Assembly (NCBI GenBank): GCA_002418005.1
Contig: DIDF01000074.1
Location: 1-49,906, forward strand
From: Lactobacillaceae bacterium UBA5807
Lineage (GTDB): Bacteria; Bacillota; Bacilli; Lactobacillales; Lactobacillaceae
Direction: 5' to 3'
DNA: 49,906 nucleotides
This document shows, piece by piece, positions 1-8,795 of this stretch. Positions within the stretch are counted from its first letter, which is position 1. Every line of letters begins with the position of its first letter. Below the pieces are notes generated by a model that saw only the letters and a program-made list of their open reading frames with translations, made no database searches and was not told where the DNA came from. The position numbers and the translations under genes are program-made.

Positions 1-130
1 ATTTAACTAGCACCACGCGTGTGGAGTTAAACTTTAATTTAATTAAAACATGGAACCCACGTAAATAAATCGAAAGATAAGTTATTTAAAAATAGAGTTG
101 TAACTAGTGTTCAGGAGAAGAGGTTATTGC

Positions 131-1324
131 ATGAATTTTGAATTTTCGAGTCGAGTGCCAAAGTCGGATAGTGATCCAGTTGGCGATATTTTAAAGGTCG
201 CCGGGAAACCAGGAATTATTTCTTTTGCCGGTGGTTTACCTGCACCCGAGCTTTTTCCAATTGCCGGGGTAAAAAAGGCCGCTGAAGAAGTAATGGATGA
301 AGACGGGGCTGCTGCTTTACAGTATGGCTCTGCCAAAGGTGTCGGCAAATTAATAGATACAGTCGTGCAACGCTCTAAACGTGATGGAGTTGTTACCGAT
401 GCAGATCATGTTATGATTTCTACCGGATCTCAGCAAGCCATTGATTTAACCGGCAAGATGTTTGTTGACCCAGGAGATACCGTTATTATTGAAAGACCAA
501 CCTACTTATGCGCAGTGGATGTTTTCAGATCATATGGTGCACATTTCGTTGGAGTAGATATGGACGATGATGGGATGAGAATGGATCAACTAGAACAGGC
601 AATTATTGATAATCCGAATACAAAAGTGATTTATACGGTACCAAACTTCCAAAATCCTACTGGTAGAACAATGTCAGTGGAACGCAGAAAGCAAATGGTT
701 CAAATCGCTGAAAAGTATAATGTTATGATTTTGGAAGATAATCCTTATGGAGCAATTCGCTTCACAGGTGAAAATATTCCTGCAGTTAAATCTTTTGATA
801 AAACCGGTCATGTGATATACATGAGTACATTTTCAAAGATTTTAGCCCCAGGGATTAGGGTTGGCTGGATTGTTGCTGGTCCTCAGTTAATCAAGAAATT
901 TACTTTCATGAAACAGTCGGCAGACGTCCATACTGACAATTTCGTCCAGTTTGTTGTTGCTAAGTTTTTTGCTGAAAACGATGTTGAAGCCCATATTAAA
1001 AAAATCAGTGCCATGTATGTTAAACGCAAAGATGTAATGATCAACGCGATGAAGAAGTATTTTCCATCAGACGTTAAATTTAGTAATCCGGATGGTGGCA
1101 TGTTCTTATGGGTTGAAGTTCCTGGTGATGTGAACACTCAGGCTATGTTTGATGAGTGTATTAAAAACAATGTTGCTTTTGTCCCGGGTGAACCATTTTA
1201 TGCTAATAATGCACCTTCTGGCAGGTTCAGATTAAACTTTTCCAATACACCTGAAGATCAAATTGAAATTGGTATCAAACGTTTAGCTTCTGCGATTAGA
1301 AAGTTCCAAGAAGTTAACGCCTAA
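131..1324 (+). CDS. PLP-dependent aminotransferase, class I/II (2-aminoadipate / MocR-type)
   Basis: This is a cytosolic fold-type I aminotransferase of 397 residues, a normal length for the family. The Schiff-base lysine is K236 in the motif STFSKILAPGIRVGW, and the early motif ISFAGGLPAPELFP is typical of the 2-aminoadipate/aromatic aminotransferase branch related to the catalytic domain of MocR regulators. It has no N-terminal winged-helix domain, so it is an enzyme rather than a MocR regulator. The start is the ATG at 131, with AGAGG 7 bases upstream; an in-frame GTG at 107 lies before the ribosome binding site and is unlikely. The exact amino donor cannot be read from sequence; branched-chain, aromatic or 2-aminoadipate are all possible. 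It stands alone and ends in its own terminator. Confidence 0.85.
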   Translation: MNFEFSSRVPKSDSDPVGDILKVAGKPGIISFAGGLPAPELFPIAGVKKAAEEVMDEDGAAALQYGSAKGVGKLIDTVVQRSKRDGVVTDADHVMISTGSQQAIDLTGKMFVDPGDTVIIERPTYLCAVDVFRSYGAHFVGVDMDDDGMRMDQLEQAIIDNPNTKVIYTVPNFQNPTGRTMSVERRKQMVQIAEKYNVMILEDNPYGAIRFTGENIPAVKSFDKTGHVIYMSTFSKILAPGIRVGWIVAGPQLIKKFTFMKQSADVHTDNFVQFVVAKFFAENDVEAHIKKISAMYVKRKDVMINAMKKYFPSDVKFSNPDGGMFLWVEVPGDVNTQAMFDECIKNNVAFVPGEPFYANNAPSGRFRLNFSNTPEDQIEIGIKRLASAIRKFQEVNA

Positions 1325-1414
1325 TAGACCTGATAGAACATATAATAAATTTCGGCGTCCCTGCCGACACATAACATATAATTGTTTTAGCGGCAACTTC
1401 TGCCGAAACATAAT

Positions 1415-1450
1415 AAAGGCTGATTCATCACGTTGGGTCAGCCTTTTTCT
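1415..1450 (+). terminator. Rho-independent terminator of the aminotransferase gene
   Basis: The arms AAAGGCTGA (1415-1423) and TCAGCCTTT (1438-1446) form a stem that runs into T's. Two smaller hairpins lie just upstream (TCGGC/GCCGA around 1352-1367 and CGGCA/TGCCG around 1391-1405). A TATAAT box at 1453-1458 follows at once and probably belongs to the promoter of the next gene. Confidence 0.8.
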
Positions 1451-1507
1451 GTTATAATGGTACATACAGCAAACGAAAAAATAAATATTGTTTGGGGGGA
1501 ACAATGA

Positions 1508-2302
1508 ATGGAGATAACATTTAGTGACAGTTTTGGAGCCACTTTACAATATTACTATAACGTTTTACATCAAGACCCACGATTAACTATGGGCCTGCAA
1601 ATGGATTTGCAGTTTGGTGATCTAAAGAGAATGACTGATCCTAAGATTGCGGATGATTTTGTTAGCTTCAAAGCTAAGTATTCCTACCCTCTAGAAACTG
1701 TGGACGAAATAAAGCATAACTGGCAAGTTAAGTTAGACCAGCTCAGAGGAATGATTCAGGGCAATAAACCAATTCGAGTCTGGTGGTCAACAATGCCTGA
1801 CGACCGTTTGGGGTTCCTATGGCTTTGTGATTTACTTAAAGACAAAGATATTGAATTCAAGAGTATCTGCCTGCCCTTGGAATACCCTGATAAAGATAAA
1901 TACATTATTTTATCGAGAATGGGTGAACTTACTGATAGTGACTTTGACAGTCGCCATTTTGAACAGTTTGAAACTGAAATTCCCAAGGAAATTCGTCAAT
2001 CATATTCTTATGAGTGGCAACGGATCACAACTGAGCATTCACAGATTCGTGCCCAGATTAATGGTGAGCTTATTAACCTTCCTGCTGATTTTTATGACCA
2101 ATTCTTAATTAAGGCGATTGGCAAAAAGGGTGGAACTGGAGCCAACGTTGTTGGTGATGCTGTCAAAAATGGTCCATCAGGGATTCCGGACTGGTGGTAT
2201 GGTTACCGCATGACTGAGTTGGAGAAACAAGGGAAAGTAAAGATTAAGGGTAAAGGCGACTTACGAACTTCTATCATAAAATTAGGCAAGAGGCTTGGGT
2301 AA
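1508..2302 (+). CDS. DUF1835/DUF3658-like protein
   Basis: The 264-residue soluble protein resembles the DUF1835 family: an ITFSDSFGATLQ opening, then a basic LKRM segment, and a C-terminal region (about 150-260) like DUF3658 with WWYGYRMTELEKQGKV. The function of this family is not established; no catalytic motif is visible. The start ATG at 1508 has GGGGGGA 7 bases upstream. A second ATG at 1504 is in another frame and stops after six codons. A TATAAT box lies at 1453-1458. The stop codon is inside the stem of its terminator. The family call is moderate because it rests on recognised short motifs only. Confidence 0.65.
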   Translation: MEITFSDSFGATLQYYYNVLHQDPRLTMGLQMDLQFGDLKRMTDPKIADDFVSFKAKYSYPLETVDEIKHNWQVKLDQLRGMIQGNKPIRVWWSTMPDDRLGFLWLCDLLKDKDIEFKSICLPLEYPDKDKYIILSRMGELTDSDFDSRHFEQFETEIPKEIRQSYSYEWQRITTEHSQIRAQINGELINLPADFYDQFLIKAIGKKGGTGANVVGDAVKNGPSGIPDWWYGYRMTELEKQGKVKIKGKGDLRTSIIKLGKRLG

Positions 2303-2320
2303 AATCTGAGCCTCTTTTTT
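2289..2320 (+). terminator. Terminator overlapping the DUF1835-like gene's stop codon
   Basis: GAGGCT (2290-2295) pairs with AGCCTC (2309-2314) and is followed by a T6 run. The stop codon lies in the loop. Confidence 0.8.
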
Positions 2321-2417
2321 GATTTAACGAGAATACAATGAAGGTTTCCCTGATATGGCGCTTGGTTAGACCCAATTTTAGTATTTTTGGTTTTAATTTC
2401 TAATGTATTAAGGAAAA

Positions 2418-2446
2418 TAAAAAACGCCCTTTCGGACGTTTTTTTA
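2418..2446 (-). terminator. Terminator of the small secreted protein gene
   Basis: AAAACGCCC and GGACGTTTT around a TTTC loop form a stem directly after the stop codon of the minus-strand gene; the A run on the plus strand gives T's on the minus strand. Confidence 0.7.
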
Positions 2447-2881
2447 TTATTTAAGATAATAAGTATTGTATACTTTGTTGCTCCCAGTGAATGGGAATAT
2501 TTCCAATAATACTTTTTTACCCTTTAAAGTACTTGGTTTTAAGTAGAAGGTTGATGAACTGTCCCCTTTAAGCTTTGGATTATCTATTTTATAATAACCA
2601 GATTTGTAAGTGGAAACTGAGAATGTTTTGTTGCTAAAAGCATACTTATAGCTTCCAAGAACTTTTTTACCAGAAAAACCAGTAAAAGTGAATTTACTAG
2701 AAGTGAAATTGAGTTCAAATTTTCCAGCCTTATCACTCCATTTTCCTTGAAGGGCCTTTGGAACTGATTTGTACGTAGCGGCTTGGGCGGTAAGGTTAGA
2801 ATTGGCTGCTGTAAATCCTAATCCTAGACCAGAAACTGATAAAGATACTAATGCGAGTGCTTTAAAAATCTGTTTTTTCAA
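2447..2881 (-). CDS. Small secreted protein with signal peptide, unknown function
   Basis: The 144-residue product starts with a clear Sec signal peptide: KKQ basic end, a hydrophobic core to about residue 25, and an AQAA|T cleavage site near 34-35. The mature part is about 110 residues, rich in Lys, Ser and aromatic residues, with alternating beta-type segments (GKFELNFTSSKFTF, GSYKYAF, KTFSVSTY). This style is common in small lactobacillar exported proteins of unknown role. The start codon is TTG at 2881, chosen because AAGGAAG lies 8 bases upstream and the signal peptide begins there. No partner gene is adjacent; it is transcribed alone and has its own terminator. Confidence 0.75.
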   Translation of the reverse strand: MKKQIFKALALVSLSVSGLGLGFTAANSNLTAQAATYKSVPKALQGKWSDKAGKFELNFTSSKFTFTGFSGKKVLGSYKYAFSNKTFSVSTYKSGYYKIDNPKLKGDSSSTFYLKPSTLKGKKVLLEIFPFTGSNKVYNTYYLK

Positions 2882-3085
2882 GATAAAAACTTCCTTTCTG
2901 CTTAGTTAATATTTTATAGTGTGAGATTGGCAATGTAAACTGATATTACTTATATCCACGTTTTTTGGCGAAAATTTAAAGGTTCGTTCCAAGCCGGAGA
3001 AATAAATTCAGACTAAATAGGATGATTTAAATTGTCCCTACTTTTGCTACAATTGACTTAGTAAATAAAAATTGAGGTGATTTGT

Positions 3086-3580
3086 TTGGCAAATTTAAAA
3101 ATTGTTCAAGGCGACATCACTAAACTAAAAGTAGATGCAATTGTTAATGCTGCTAATACAGCCCTATCAGGCGGTGGCGGGGTTGACGGTGCGATTCATC
3201 GAGCTGCAGGACCACAGTTAAGTGAAGCCTGTTTAAAGTTAAATGGCTGTCCGACTGGTGAAGCAAAAGTAACGCCAGCTTTTAATCTTGATGCCAAAAT
3301 CATTATCCATACTCCAGGACCTATTTGGCACGGAGGTAATCGTAATGAACCAACCTTATTGAAAAACTGCTACCTCAATAGTTTAAAAAGGGCGGTAGAG
3401 AACAATTGTAAAACAGTTGCCTTTCCTTCTCTAAGTACTGGTGTTTATGATTATCCCTTGGATCAAGCAGCCCCAATCGCTGTGAAGACAATTCGTGAAT
3501 TTGATCATCCACTGGACGTTCAAATGGTTTGTTTTGATGAAAAAACATACAATGCATACATCGCAGCTTCAAAAGCATAA
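3086..3580 (+). CDS. Macro-domain protein, O-acetyl-ADP-ribose deacetylase type
   Basis: A single macro domain fills the 164 residues. The ADP-ribose contacts typical of the YmdB/MacroD class are visible: QGDIT near the start, VNAANTAL, the glycine-rich GGGGVDGAIHRAAG loop, and FPSLSTGVYDYP in the second phosphate loop. Enzymes of this class remove acetyl from O-acetyl-ADP-ribose or ADP-ribose from acidic residues. I place the start at TTG 3086, which has GAGGTG at 3074-3079; the in-frame GTG at 3077 is part of that ribosome binding site. A TACAAT box at 3048-3053 could be its -10 element. Confidence 0.85.
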   Translation: MANLKIVQGDITKLKVDAIVNAANTALSGGGGVDGAIHRAAGPQLSEACLKLNGCPTGEAKVTPAFNLDAKIIIHTPGPIWHGGNRNEPTLLKNCYLNSLKRAVENNCKTVAFPSLSTGVYDYPLDQAAPIAVKTIREFDHPLDVQMVCFDEKTYNAYIAASKA

Positions 3581-3581
3581 T

Positions 3582-3610
3582 AAAAAATCGCCCAACTTGG
3601 CGATTTTTTT
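3582..3610. terminator. Bidirectional terminator between convergent genes
   Basis: AAAAATCGCC and GGCGATTTTT enclose a six-base loop. It lies between the macro-domain gene (+) and the broken dehydrogenase (-) and can serve both. Confidence 0.85.
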
Positions 3611-5004
3611 AGTTTATTTTTCTCTTTGGATTTAACAAATTCATCGGATCTAATAATCCTTTGATTTGGTGTTGAACATAATCGACATTGTCACCAAGTT
3701 CTTCGTTATTCCACTGATTCTTTAACATCCCAACTCCGTGCTCACCTGAAATGGTGCCACCAAGCTCAAGTGTCTTATGGAAAATTAATTGGAGAGCTTT
3801 TAATACATTTTCTGGAACATCTTTTTCATCTTGAGGCCAAGCAACTGTGGGATGGACGTTGCCATCACCAGCATGACCTGCAGTATAAATTGTAACGTTC
3901 AGATCATCGGCAACTTTAGCAACATAATCCATCATTGGAGCTAACTTGGAAAGCGGCATTGCCATATCTTCCATAATTGCGTTATTGCCGGTAAAGATTG
4001 CTGGCAACATATCTTGACGGACTTTCTCCAATTTTCGTTGCTCGGCTGCATCAGTAGTAACAGTCACATTTTTGGCATTGTATTTGTCGAGAAGTTTATT
4101 TAACAAATCTTCGGCTGCTTTTGTGCTGACATCCAGTTTGAAAAATCAACATGGAACCGCCATTTGCACTGTAGTTTGTGCCATCTAGCTTATCGATAGC
4201 TGCAATAGTCTTAGCATCCAAAGCTTCAAGCATAGTTGGGTAGACTCCGGAAATTCGAATATCGGCAACTGCTTTAGCAAGGGTCCCCATATCTTCAAAG
4301 AAGGCAATTCCCATCAAAGGAGTTCCCAAAGGAATTGGCATTAATTTGACAGTGATTTCGGTAATTATTCCAAGAGTTCCCTCAGAGCCCACAAATAAAT
4401 GGGTCAAATCATAAGAGAAGGTCTGCTTTAAAGTTCTGCCGCCAAGCTTTAATTCTCTGCCATCGGCCAAAACAACTTTAAGGCCCAAAACATTGTCTCT
4501 AGTGGCCCCATACTTAACTGTGCTCATACCACCGGCGTTAGTGGCTGCATTGCCGCCAATTCCAGACATTGGCCGTGAACCAGGATCTGGAGCATAAAAC
4601 ATCCCTTGCTTACGAGCTTCTTTATCCAAATCACCGTTAATAACTCCGGGTTCAACGACGGCAACGGAGTCAGCTTTACTGATTTCTTTAATTTTATTCA
4701 TTTTAGCCGTTGAAATAATGAAACTGTTGGTAATTCCATCAGCGCCAACAACGGTACTTGTGAACTGGTCTTGAGTAATTACTGGAATATGGAATTTTCG
4801 GGCTGCCTTCAAGACGCCTTTCACGTCCTCAGTTGAATGAGCTTCAATAAAAGCACTGGCTAACCCGCTTTGTTCACTTGTTACGTTCGGTGAAAAAGAA
4901 TGCTTTTTAAGGGTATCTTCATCGGTAAATACTTTGCCGTCTTTTACCTGTTTTTTCAAATAATCAATGATTTCATCATGATCAAATGCAGCAAACACTG
5001 TCAT
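3609..5004 (-). pseudogene. FAD-linked D-lactate/glycolate dehydrogenase (GlcD type), frameshifted
   Basis: Two adjoining reading frames encode one enzyme of about 465 residues. The first (ATG 5004, AAGGAAGG ahead) carries the PCMH-type FAD domain with GGNAATNAGGMSTVKYGATRDN and FVGSEGTLGI. The second carries the C-terminal FAD-oxidase motifs AGHAGDGNVHP and SGEHGVGMLK. The frame breaks at the A5 run 4141-4145: removing one base restores MLIFKLDVSTKAAEDLLNK through the joint, while the sequence as given reads QTGCQHKSS and stops about 15 codons later. Such enzymes oxidise D-lactate or glycolate to the 2-oxo acid. All motifs on both sides are intact, so the break is recent, phase-variable or a sequencing error in a homopolymer. 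Confidence 0.85.
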
Positions 5005-5058
5005 TATTTCTAGACCTTCCTTTTTAAAAAGTGTGCTTACTTTTTGTAAGCATAACCA

Positions 5059-5088
5059 ATTATAAACATGTTTTTCTTCATTTGCCAA
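5059..5088 (-). promoter_or_regulatory. Likely promoter of the FAD-linked dehydrogenase gene
   Basis: On the minus strand TTGGCA (5083-5088) is followed after 18 bases by TATAAT (5059-5064), about 55 bases before the start codon. Confidence 0.6.
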
Positions 5089-5169
5089 GTGTTTAATTCT
5101 TAAAGATAAGTTCAAAGAAATGATTCAGTTATAATAAACATATTAGCTGAACTTTTGAGGAGGAGAATT

Positions 5170-5991
5170 ATGATTAAACTTATCGCTGTAGATATGGATG
5201 GAACCCTGTTAAATGACAACCATCTTTATAATAAAGAAAAGTTTTTGGCTCTTTTTAAAACAATGCAACAAAAAAATATTAAATTTGTTGCCGCTAGTGG
5301 TTCCCAGTATCAAAGGCTCCGTCATAAATTTAGTGAAGTTGCCGATCAAATTGGCTACATTTCACAAAATGGAGCTATTGTTCACAATGCTTCTGATATG
5401 ATGCAGATTGCGGAAATCACCGAAGATCAAGTTCACCAAATTCTTGATTTAATTGCTAAAATTTTTCCAAAGGACTTTGTTTTAAATGAACTTGTCTCTG
5501 GTTTAGTTGGGACATACGTTAACCAAAGTATAGATCCGCTTGGGTTTAAGTTTGTTAAGCAATATTTTAGGCCGGTATTTAAAGTTCCATCTTTGGCAAA
5601 AATTTCTGCAGCAACAGTCGGAGACAACTTTACTAAAGTCTCTGTTAGTTTTGCCCAAGGCGTGAATTTAGATGAAGTAACAGAAAAAATTAGGCAGAAT
5701 CTTCCCGAACAATTGAAAGTAGAAAATTCTGGATTCAATACAGACCTAATTGGTTCTGGAATTGCTAATAAACGTTCGGGTATTAAAGTTTTTCAAAAAT
5801 TGTTTAATATTTCTGATGATGAAGTTGTTGCATTTGGCGATAATGAAAATGATTTAAGTATGTTGACTATGAATGCGAATAGCTATGCCATGAAAAATTC
5901 TGCTGAAAAGATCAAAAAAGCCGCTGGACATGTCACTAAATGGGATAATAATCACGACGGCGTGTTAAAAACTATTGAAGAAATAATTTAG
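5170..5991 (+). CDS. Cof-type HAD-IIB phosphatase
   Basis: The 273-residue cytosolic protein has the HAD nucleophile motif DMDGTLL (D8, D10) at the N-terminus, motif II as ASGSQ (near 49-53), and the motif III/IV lysine and GDNENDLSML near residue 220. The long cap domain between motifs II and III places it in the Cof/IIB group, which removes phosphate from sugar phosphates or similar small substrates; the substrate cannot be read. The ATG at 5170 has GAGGAGGAG just upstream; an in-frame TTG at 5155 overlaps that site and is rejected. A TATAAT box at 5130-5135 is a candidate -10. It diverges from the broken dehydrogenase gene. Confidence 0.85.
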   Translation: MIKLIAVDMDGTLLNDNHLYNKEKFLALFKTMQQKNIKFVAASGSQYQRLRHKFSEVADQIGYISQNGAIVHNASDMMQIAEITEDQVHQILDLIAKIFPKDFVLNELVSGLVGTYVNQSIDPLGFKFVKQYFRPVFKVPSLAKISAATVGDNFTKVSVSFAQGVNLDEVTEKIRQNLPEQLKVENSGFNTDLIGSGIANKRSGIKVFQKLFNISDDEVVAFGDNENDLSMLTMNANSYAMKNSAEKIKKAAGHVTKWDNNHDGVLKTIEEII

Positions 5992-6001
5992 ATATTCTGA
6001 T

Positions 6002-6172
6002 TTACTTGAAATGGTTAGCAGAGAGCATTATTAAAACAAATACAATTAAACAGATGCCAATCACTCTTAAGATGTTTTTTTGAAGTTTGGTTAAACCGTA
6101 TCTTTCAACAAAAGTTGGGTAAAGGCACAAACATCCAAGGACGAGGTTGCTAATAATTATCGGTAAAGTCAT
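6002..6172 (-). CDS. Small membrane protein, 56 residues, unknown
   Basis: The minus strand carries an ATG-to-TAA frame of 56 codons that reads as a credible membrane protein. It has one hydrophobic segment at the start (PIIISNLVLGCLCLY), a charged hinge (ERYGLTKLQKN), a second hydrophobic segment (VIGICLIVFVLIML) and a short polar tail. It fills the otherwise empty gap between the HAD gene and tetR. The ribosome binding site is weak (AGAGAAG about 13 bases upstream), which lowers confidence. No family is recognised. Confidence 0.5.
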   Translation of the reverse strand: MTLPIIISNLVLGCLCLYPTFVERYGLTKLQKNILRVIGICLIVFVLIMLSANHFK

Positions 6173-6244
6173 AAGTTTACTTTGTCTTCTCTGGAGTTTT
6201 TCTTTTTTGAATATTAATTTTTTCTCTTAACTAAATCAGGTTAT

Positions 6245-6892
6245 TTACTTGGGGCTTAAGCCCTTAAGTAAAAATTCAGTAGATTCTTTTGTTACCTGGT
6301 CGACATCCAATGTTAATCCAGGAATTAAAAGCACAGGGATAACATACCCGACAACAGTTGAAATCATATATCTAAAAATCCGGTCTGGCGACCATTTAAC
6401 TAATTCACCCTTTGTTTGATAAAAAAGATATGCCTGCTTCAAGTTACTTGATAGAAGAGTCAGGATTTCTTTGCTGATTTTTTCGGATATTTTTGGGGTA
6501 GTTATTGCCTCATGGAAAAGGATTCTTAATTGAGGCAGGTTATTCATTGCAAACTGAAACCGATTTTTGATAACTGTCGTCAAAAAGTCTTTAAAATCAG
6601 GTAAATTTTCAGTACTGACTTCGTCTAAAAATTCTGTTGCCGCCAGCGGAATTACATTTTCTGCAAAAGGTTCAACAATTGCTTTAAGGATGCCTGCTTT
6701 AGTTTTAAATTGTTTATAAACTGTTCCCTCGGAGACGCCGGCAAGTTTTGCAATATCACTAGTGCTAGTGTTGTCGAATCCTTTCTCAGAAAATAATTTT
6801 AAACTAGCTTCCAGGACTGCTTTTTGTTTATCGGTTAATTTTAAATTTGTAAGACTTTCAGCAAATAATGCTGGAATATCTGTATTTGCCAT
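6245..6892 (-). CDS. TetR-family repressor of the ABC exporter operon
   Basis: The 215-residue protein has a TetR N-terminal helix-turn-helix (about 22-68: KAVLEASLKLFSEKGFDNTSTSDIAKLAGVSEGTVYKQFKTKAGIL) and a helical ligand-binding C-terminal half. It is the last gene of a three-gene operon, starting 12 bases after the permease stop, with AGGAGG-like sequence ahead. The perfect inverted repeat at 8796-8825, overlapping the operon promoter, is the natural binding site, so autoregulation and substrate-induced export are likely. The ligand cannot be inferred. Confidence 0.85.
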   Translation of the reverse strand: MANTDIPALFAESLTNLKLTDKQKAVLEASLKLFSEKGFDNTSTSDIAKLAGVSEGTVYKQFKTKAGILKAIVEPFAENVIPLAATEFLDEVSTENLPDFKDFLTTVIKNRFQFAMNNLPQLRILFHEAITTPKISEKISKEILTLLSSNLKQAYLFYQTKGELVKWSPDRIFRYMISTVVGYVIPVLLIPGLTLDVDQVTKESTEFLLKGLSPK

Positions 6893-6904
6893 TTTTTAAC
6901 CTCC

Positions 6905-8062
6905 TTAAACCTGACGATATTTGTTCATCGAGACTGTATTCAAGAATAAAAATAATAATGCAAAGAGAACTAGAATCCCTAATTGGGGAAGAATTTGAGT
7001 GAAAGTAAATCCCTTTTCAATCACGTTGCTCATTGCAGTTGCTCCATAATAAAGCGGCATGATATTGGCTACAGGTCTTAACCAGCTGACAATTTGATCA
7101 ATTGGAATTATTCCAGAAAAGAATATCTGAGGGATGACTACCAAAGGGATAAACTGAACCATTTGAAATTCTGAAGACGCAAATGATGAAATAAACAATC
7201 CCATTGTCAGAGCCACAATCGCCATTAAAATGTTGATTATAAATACATTCCAAAGATTTCCAAGGATTTGAATCTTAAATGCATACATTGTAAATGCAAC
7301 GATAATAAAGGTTTGGATCAAGGCGAAAATTCCGTATCCTGCTAAATAACCGGTAATAATTTCACCTTTTTTAACGGGTGTCGCCAGTAAACGATAAAGA
7401 GTGCCAGTGGTTCGCTCTCTAAGCAAGGCAATTCCGGAAATTAAGAAGACAAAGAAGAAAACCACGAAGCCAATCATTATTGGCAAAAGTGTATCAAAGA
7501 ATGTTGAATTAATGTTCCCATAAAGGTAATGAGTCTTTAGAGAATAATTGACAGAAGCAGTTTTTGGCTTACTCATTGCTGGAGCTTTAATGGGCATTCT
7601 AGTTTGCTTCACAATTGTTGTTAAGGCGGTGGATAATTTCTTTATTGCTTTTTGTTGGGCCTTAATAGCAGTAGCGGCGGCTTCACCTCTTAATTTGATT
7701 TGAGCTGCTTGAAGACTTTGTTTAATTATTGCGCTTTTGCTTTGATCACTATTTTGGAGGGTGAGAGTTAATTTGTCACCTGATTGACTTAACACTCCTG
7801 CATAGTCTTTTTGACGAATTACTTTTTTTGCTGAAGAAGTCGAAGTGATTTTATGAATCTTTAAGTGGTCATTTTTTACCGCAGTTACTAAAACTGAGTC
7901 GATATTTCTAACCCCTAGAGTTGCAGTTTGATTGTTATTTGACTGAAACAGAAAATACATTAACGAAAGAATAAAGATTGGGGCAACAAACATTAATGCC
8001 AGGGTTCTTTTATCCCTAATCATCTCCCGTAATACTCGCTTAATGATTGCTAGAATTCTCAT
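6905..8062 (-). CDS. ABC-2 type exporter permease
   Basis: The 385-residue protein has one N-terminal membrane segment (about 23-39), a soluble external region to about residue 190 containing Lys/Gln-rich helices (LQAAQIKLRGEAAATAIKAQQKAIKKL), then five further membrane segments, the last ending close to the C-terminus. RERTTGTLYRLLATPVKKGEIITGY is the coupling segment typical of ABC-2 permeases. This 1+5 layout is the drug/lipid-exporter half type (YhgE/DrrB-like). Its ATG at 8062 overlaps the end of the ATPase gene by 23 bases, which indicates translational coupling. The substrate is unknown. Confidence 0.85.
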   Translation of the reverse strand: MRILAIIKRVLREMIRDKRTLALMFVAPIFILSLMYFLFQSNNNQTATLGVRNIDSVLVTAVKNDHLKIHKITSTSSAKKVIRQKDYAGVLSQSGDKLTLTLQNSDQSKSAIIKQSLQAAQIKLRGEAAATAIKAQQKAIKKLSTALTTIVKQTRMPIKAPAMSKPKTASVNYSLKTHYLYGNINSTFFDTLLPIMIGFVVFFFVFLISGIALLRERTTGTLYRLLATPVKKGEIITGYLAGYGIFALIQTFIIVAFTMYAFKIQILGNLWNVFIINILMAIVALTMGLFISSFASSEFQMVQFIPLVVIPQIFFSGIIPIDQIVSWLRPVANIMPLYYGATAMSNVIEKGFTFTQILPQLGILVLFALLFLFLNTVSMNKYRQV

Positions 8063-8780
8063 CTTGAAGCCTCCCTGCTTTTAAGAATACTTCCTCAACT
8101 GTATTCACATGGTAATCTTTGATTAATTGTCCAGGAGTTCCTTGGGCAATTGCTACTCCGTTTCGGATCATCATCAGTTGATCGGATTGTTCGGCGTCTT
8201 CCATCACATGAGTAGTTAAAAGAATTGTTTTTCCTTGCTTAGCTTCCTGATGAAGTTCCTGCAAAATCTGTTGTCTTAATTCTGGGTCAATTCCAACTGT
8301 TGGCTCATCTAAGACTAATATTTCAGGATCAGAAACTAGGGCGATTGCAAGCGAAAGTCTGCGTTTCATTCCGCCGGAATAATCCTTTACATATTTATCC
8401 AAATCGGCATTTAAATTAACTATTCCTGCTGCTTGGGGAATGGTTTTCTTTAAATTAGTTTTCGAAATACCTTGCATGGAACCAAAGAAATTAAGATTTT
8501 CTCTGGCAGTTAATGTGGTATAAAGAGCATCAGTTTGGGCCATATAGCCAATCTTGCCGAGAATTTTACGGTTTGGCATTTTTTTGCCTAAGACAAATAC
8601 TTCACCCTTTTTTGGCGTTAACATTCCCATAATTGTGCTGACTAACCTGGTTTTGCCTGCTCCACTTGGGCCAATCAAGCCTAAGATCTCGCCGCTTTTT
8701 ACGGAAAGATTAATATCATGTAAAACAATATTTTTTCCATATCCTTGATTTAAGTTTGATACTTTAATTGTTATTTGCAT
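8040..8780 (-). CDS. ABC exporter ATP-binding protein
   Basis: All ABC ATPase motifs are present in 246 residues: Walker A GPSGAGKT (37-44), Q-loop MAQTDALY, signature YSGGMKRRLS, Walker B ILVLDEPTVG and the switch histidine in THVMEDAEQ. The start is the ATG at 8780 with GAGAGGTG 7 bases upstream; an in-frame extension to 8816 would run through the operator and is rejected. The protein pairs with the following ABC-2 permease. The motif order and the TetR partner suggest a drug- or membrane-stress-type exporter. Confidence 0.9.
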   Translation of the reverse strand: MQITIKVSNLNQGYGKNIVLHDINLSVKSGEILGLIGPSGAGKTRLVSTIMGMLTPKKGEVFVLGKKMPNRKILGKIGYMAQTDALYTTLTARENLNFFGSMQGISKTNLKKTIPQAAGIVNLNADLDKYVKDYSGGMKRRLSLAIALVSDPEILVLDEPTVGIDPELRQQILQELHQEAKQGKTILLTTHVMEDAEQSDQLMMIRNGVAIAQGTPGQLIKDYHVNTVEEVFLKAGRLQDENSSNH

Positions 8781-8795
8781 TTTATTCACCTCTCT

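Noticed and set aside
5005..5115. N-terminal extension of the FAD-linked dehydrogenase
   Set aside because: It covers the promoter; the strong ribosome binding site favours 5004.
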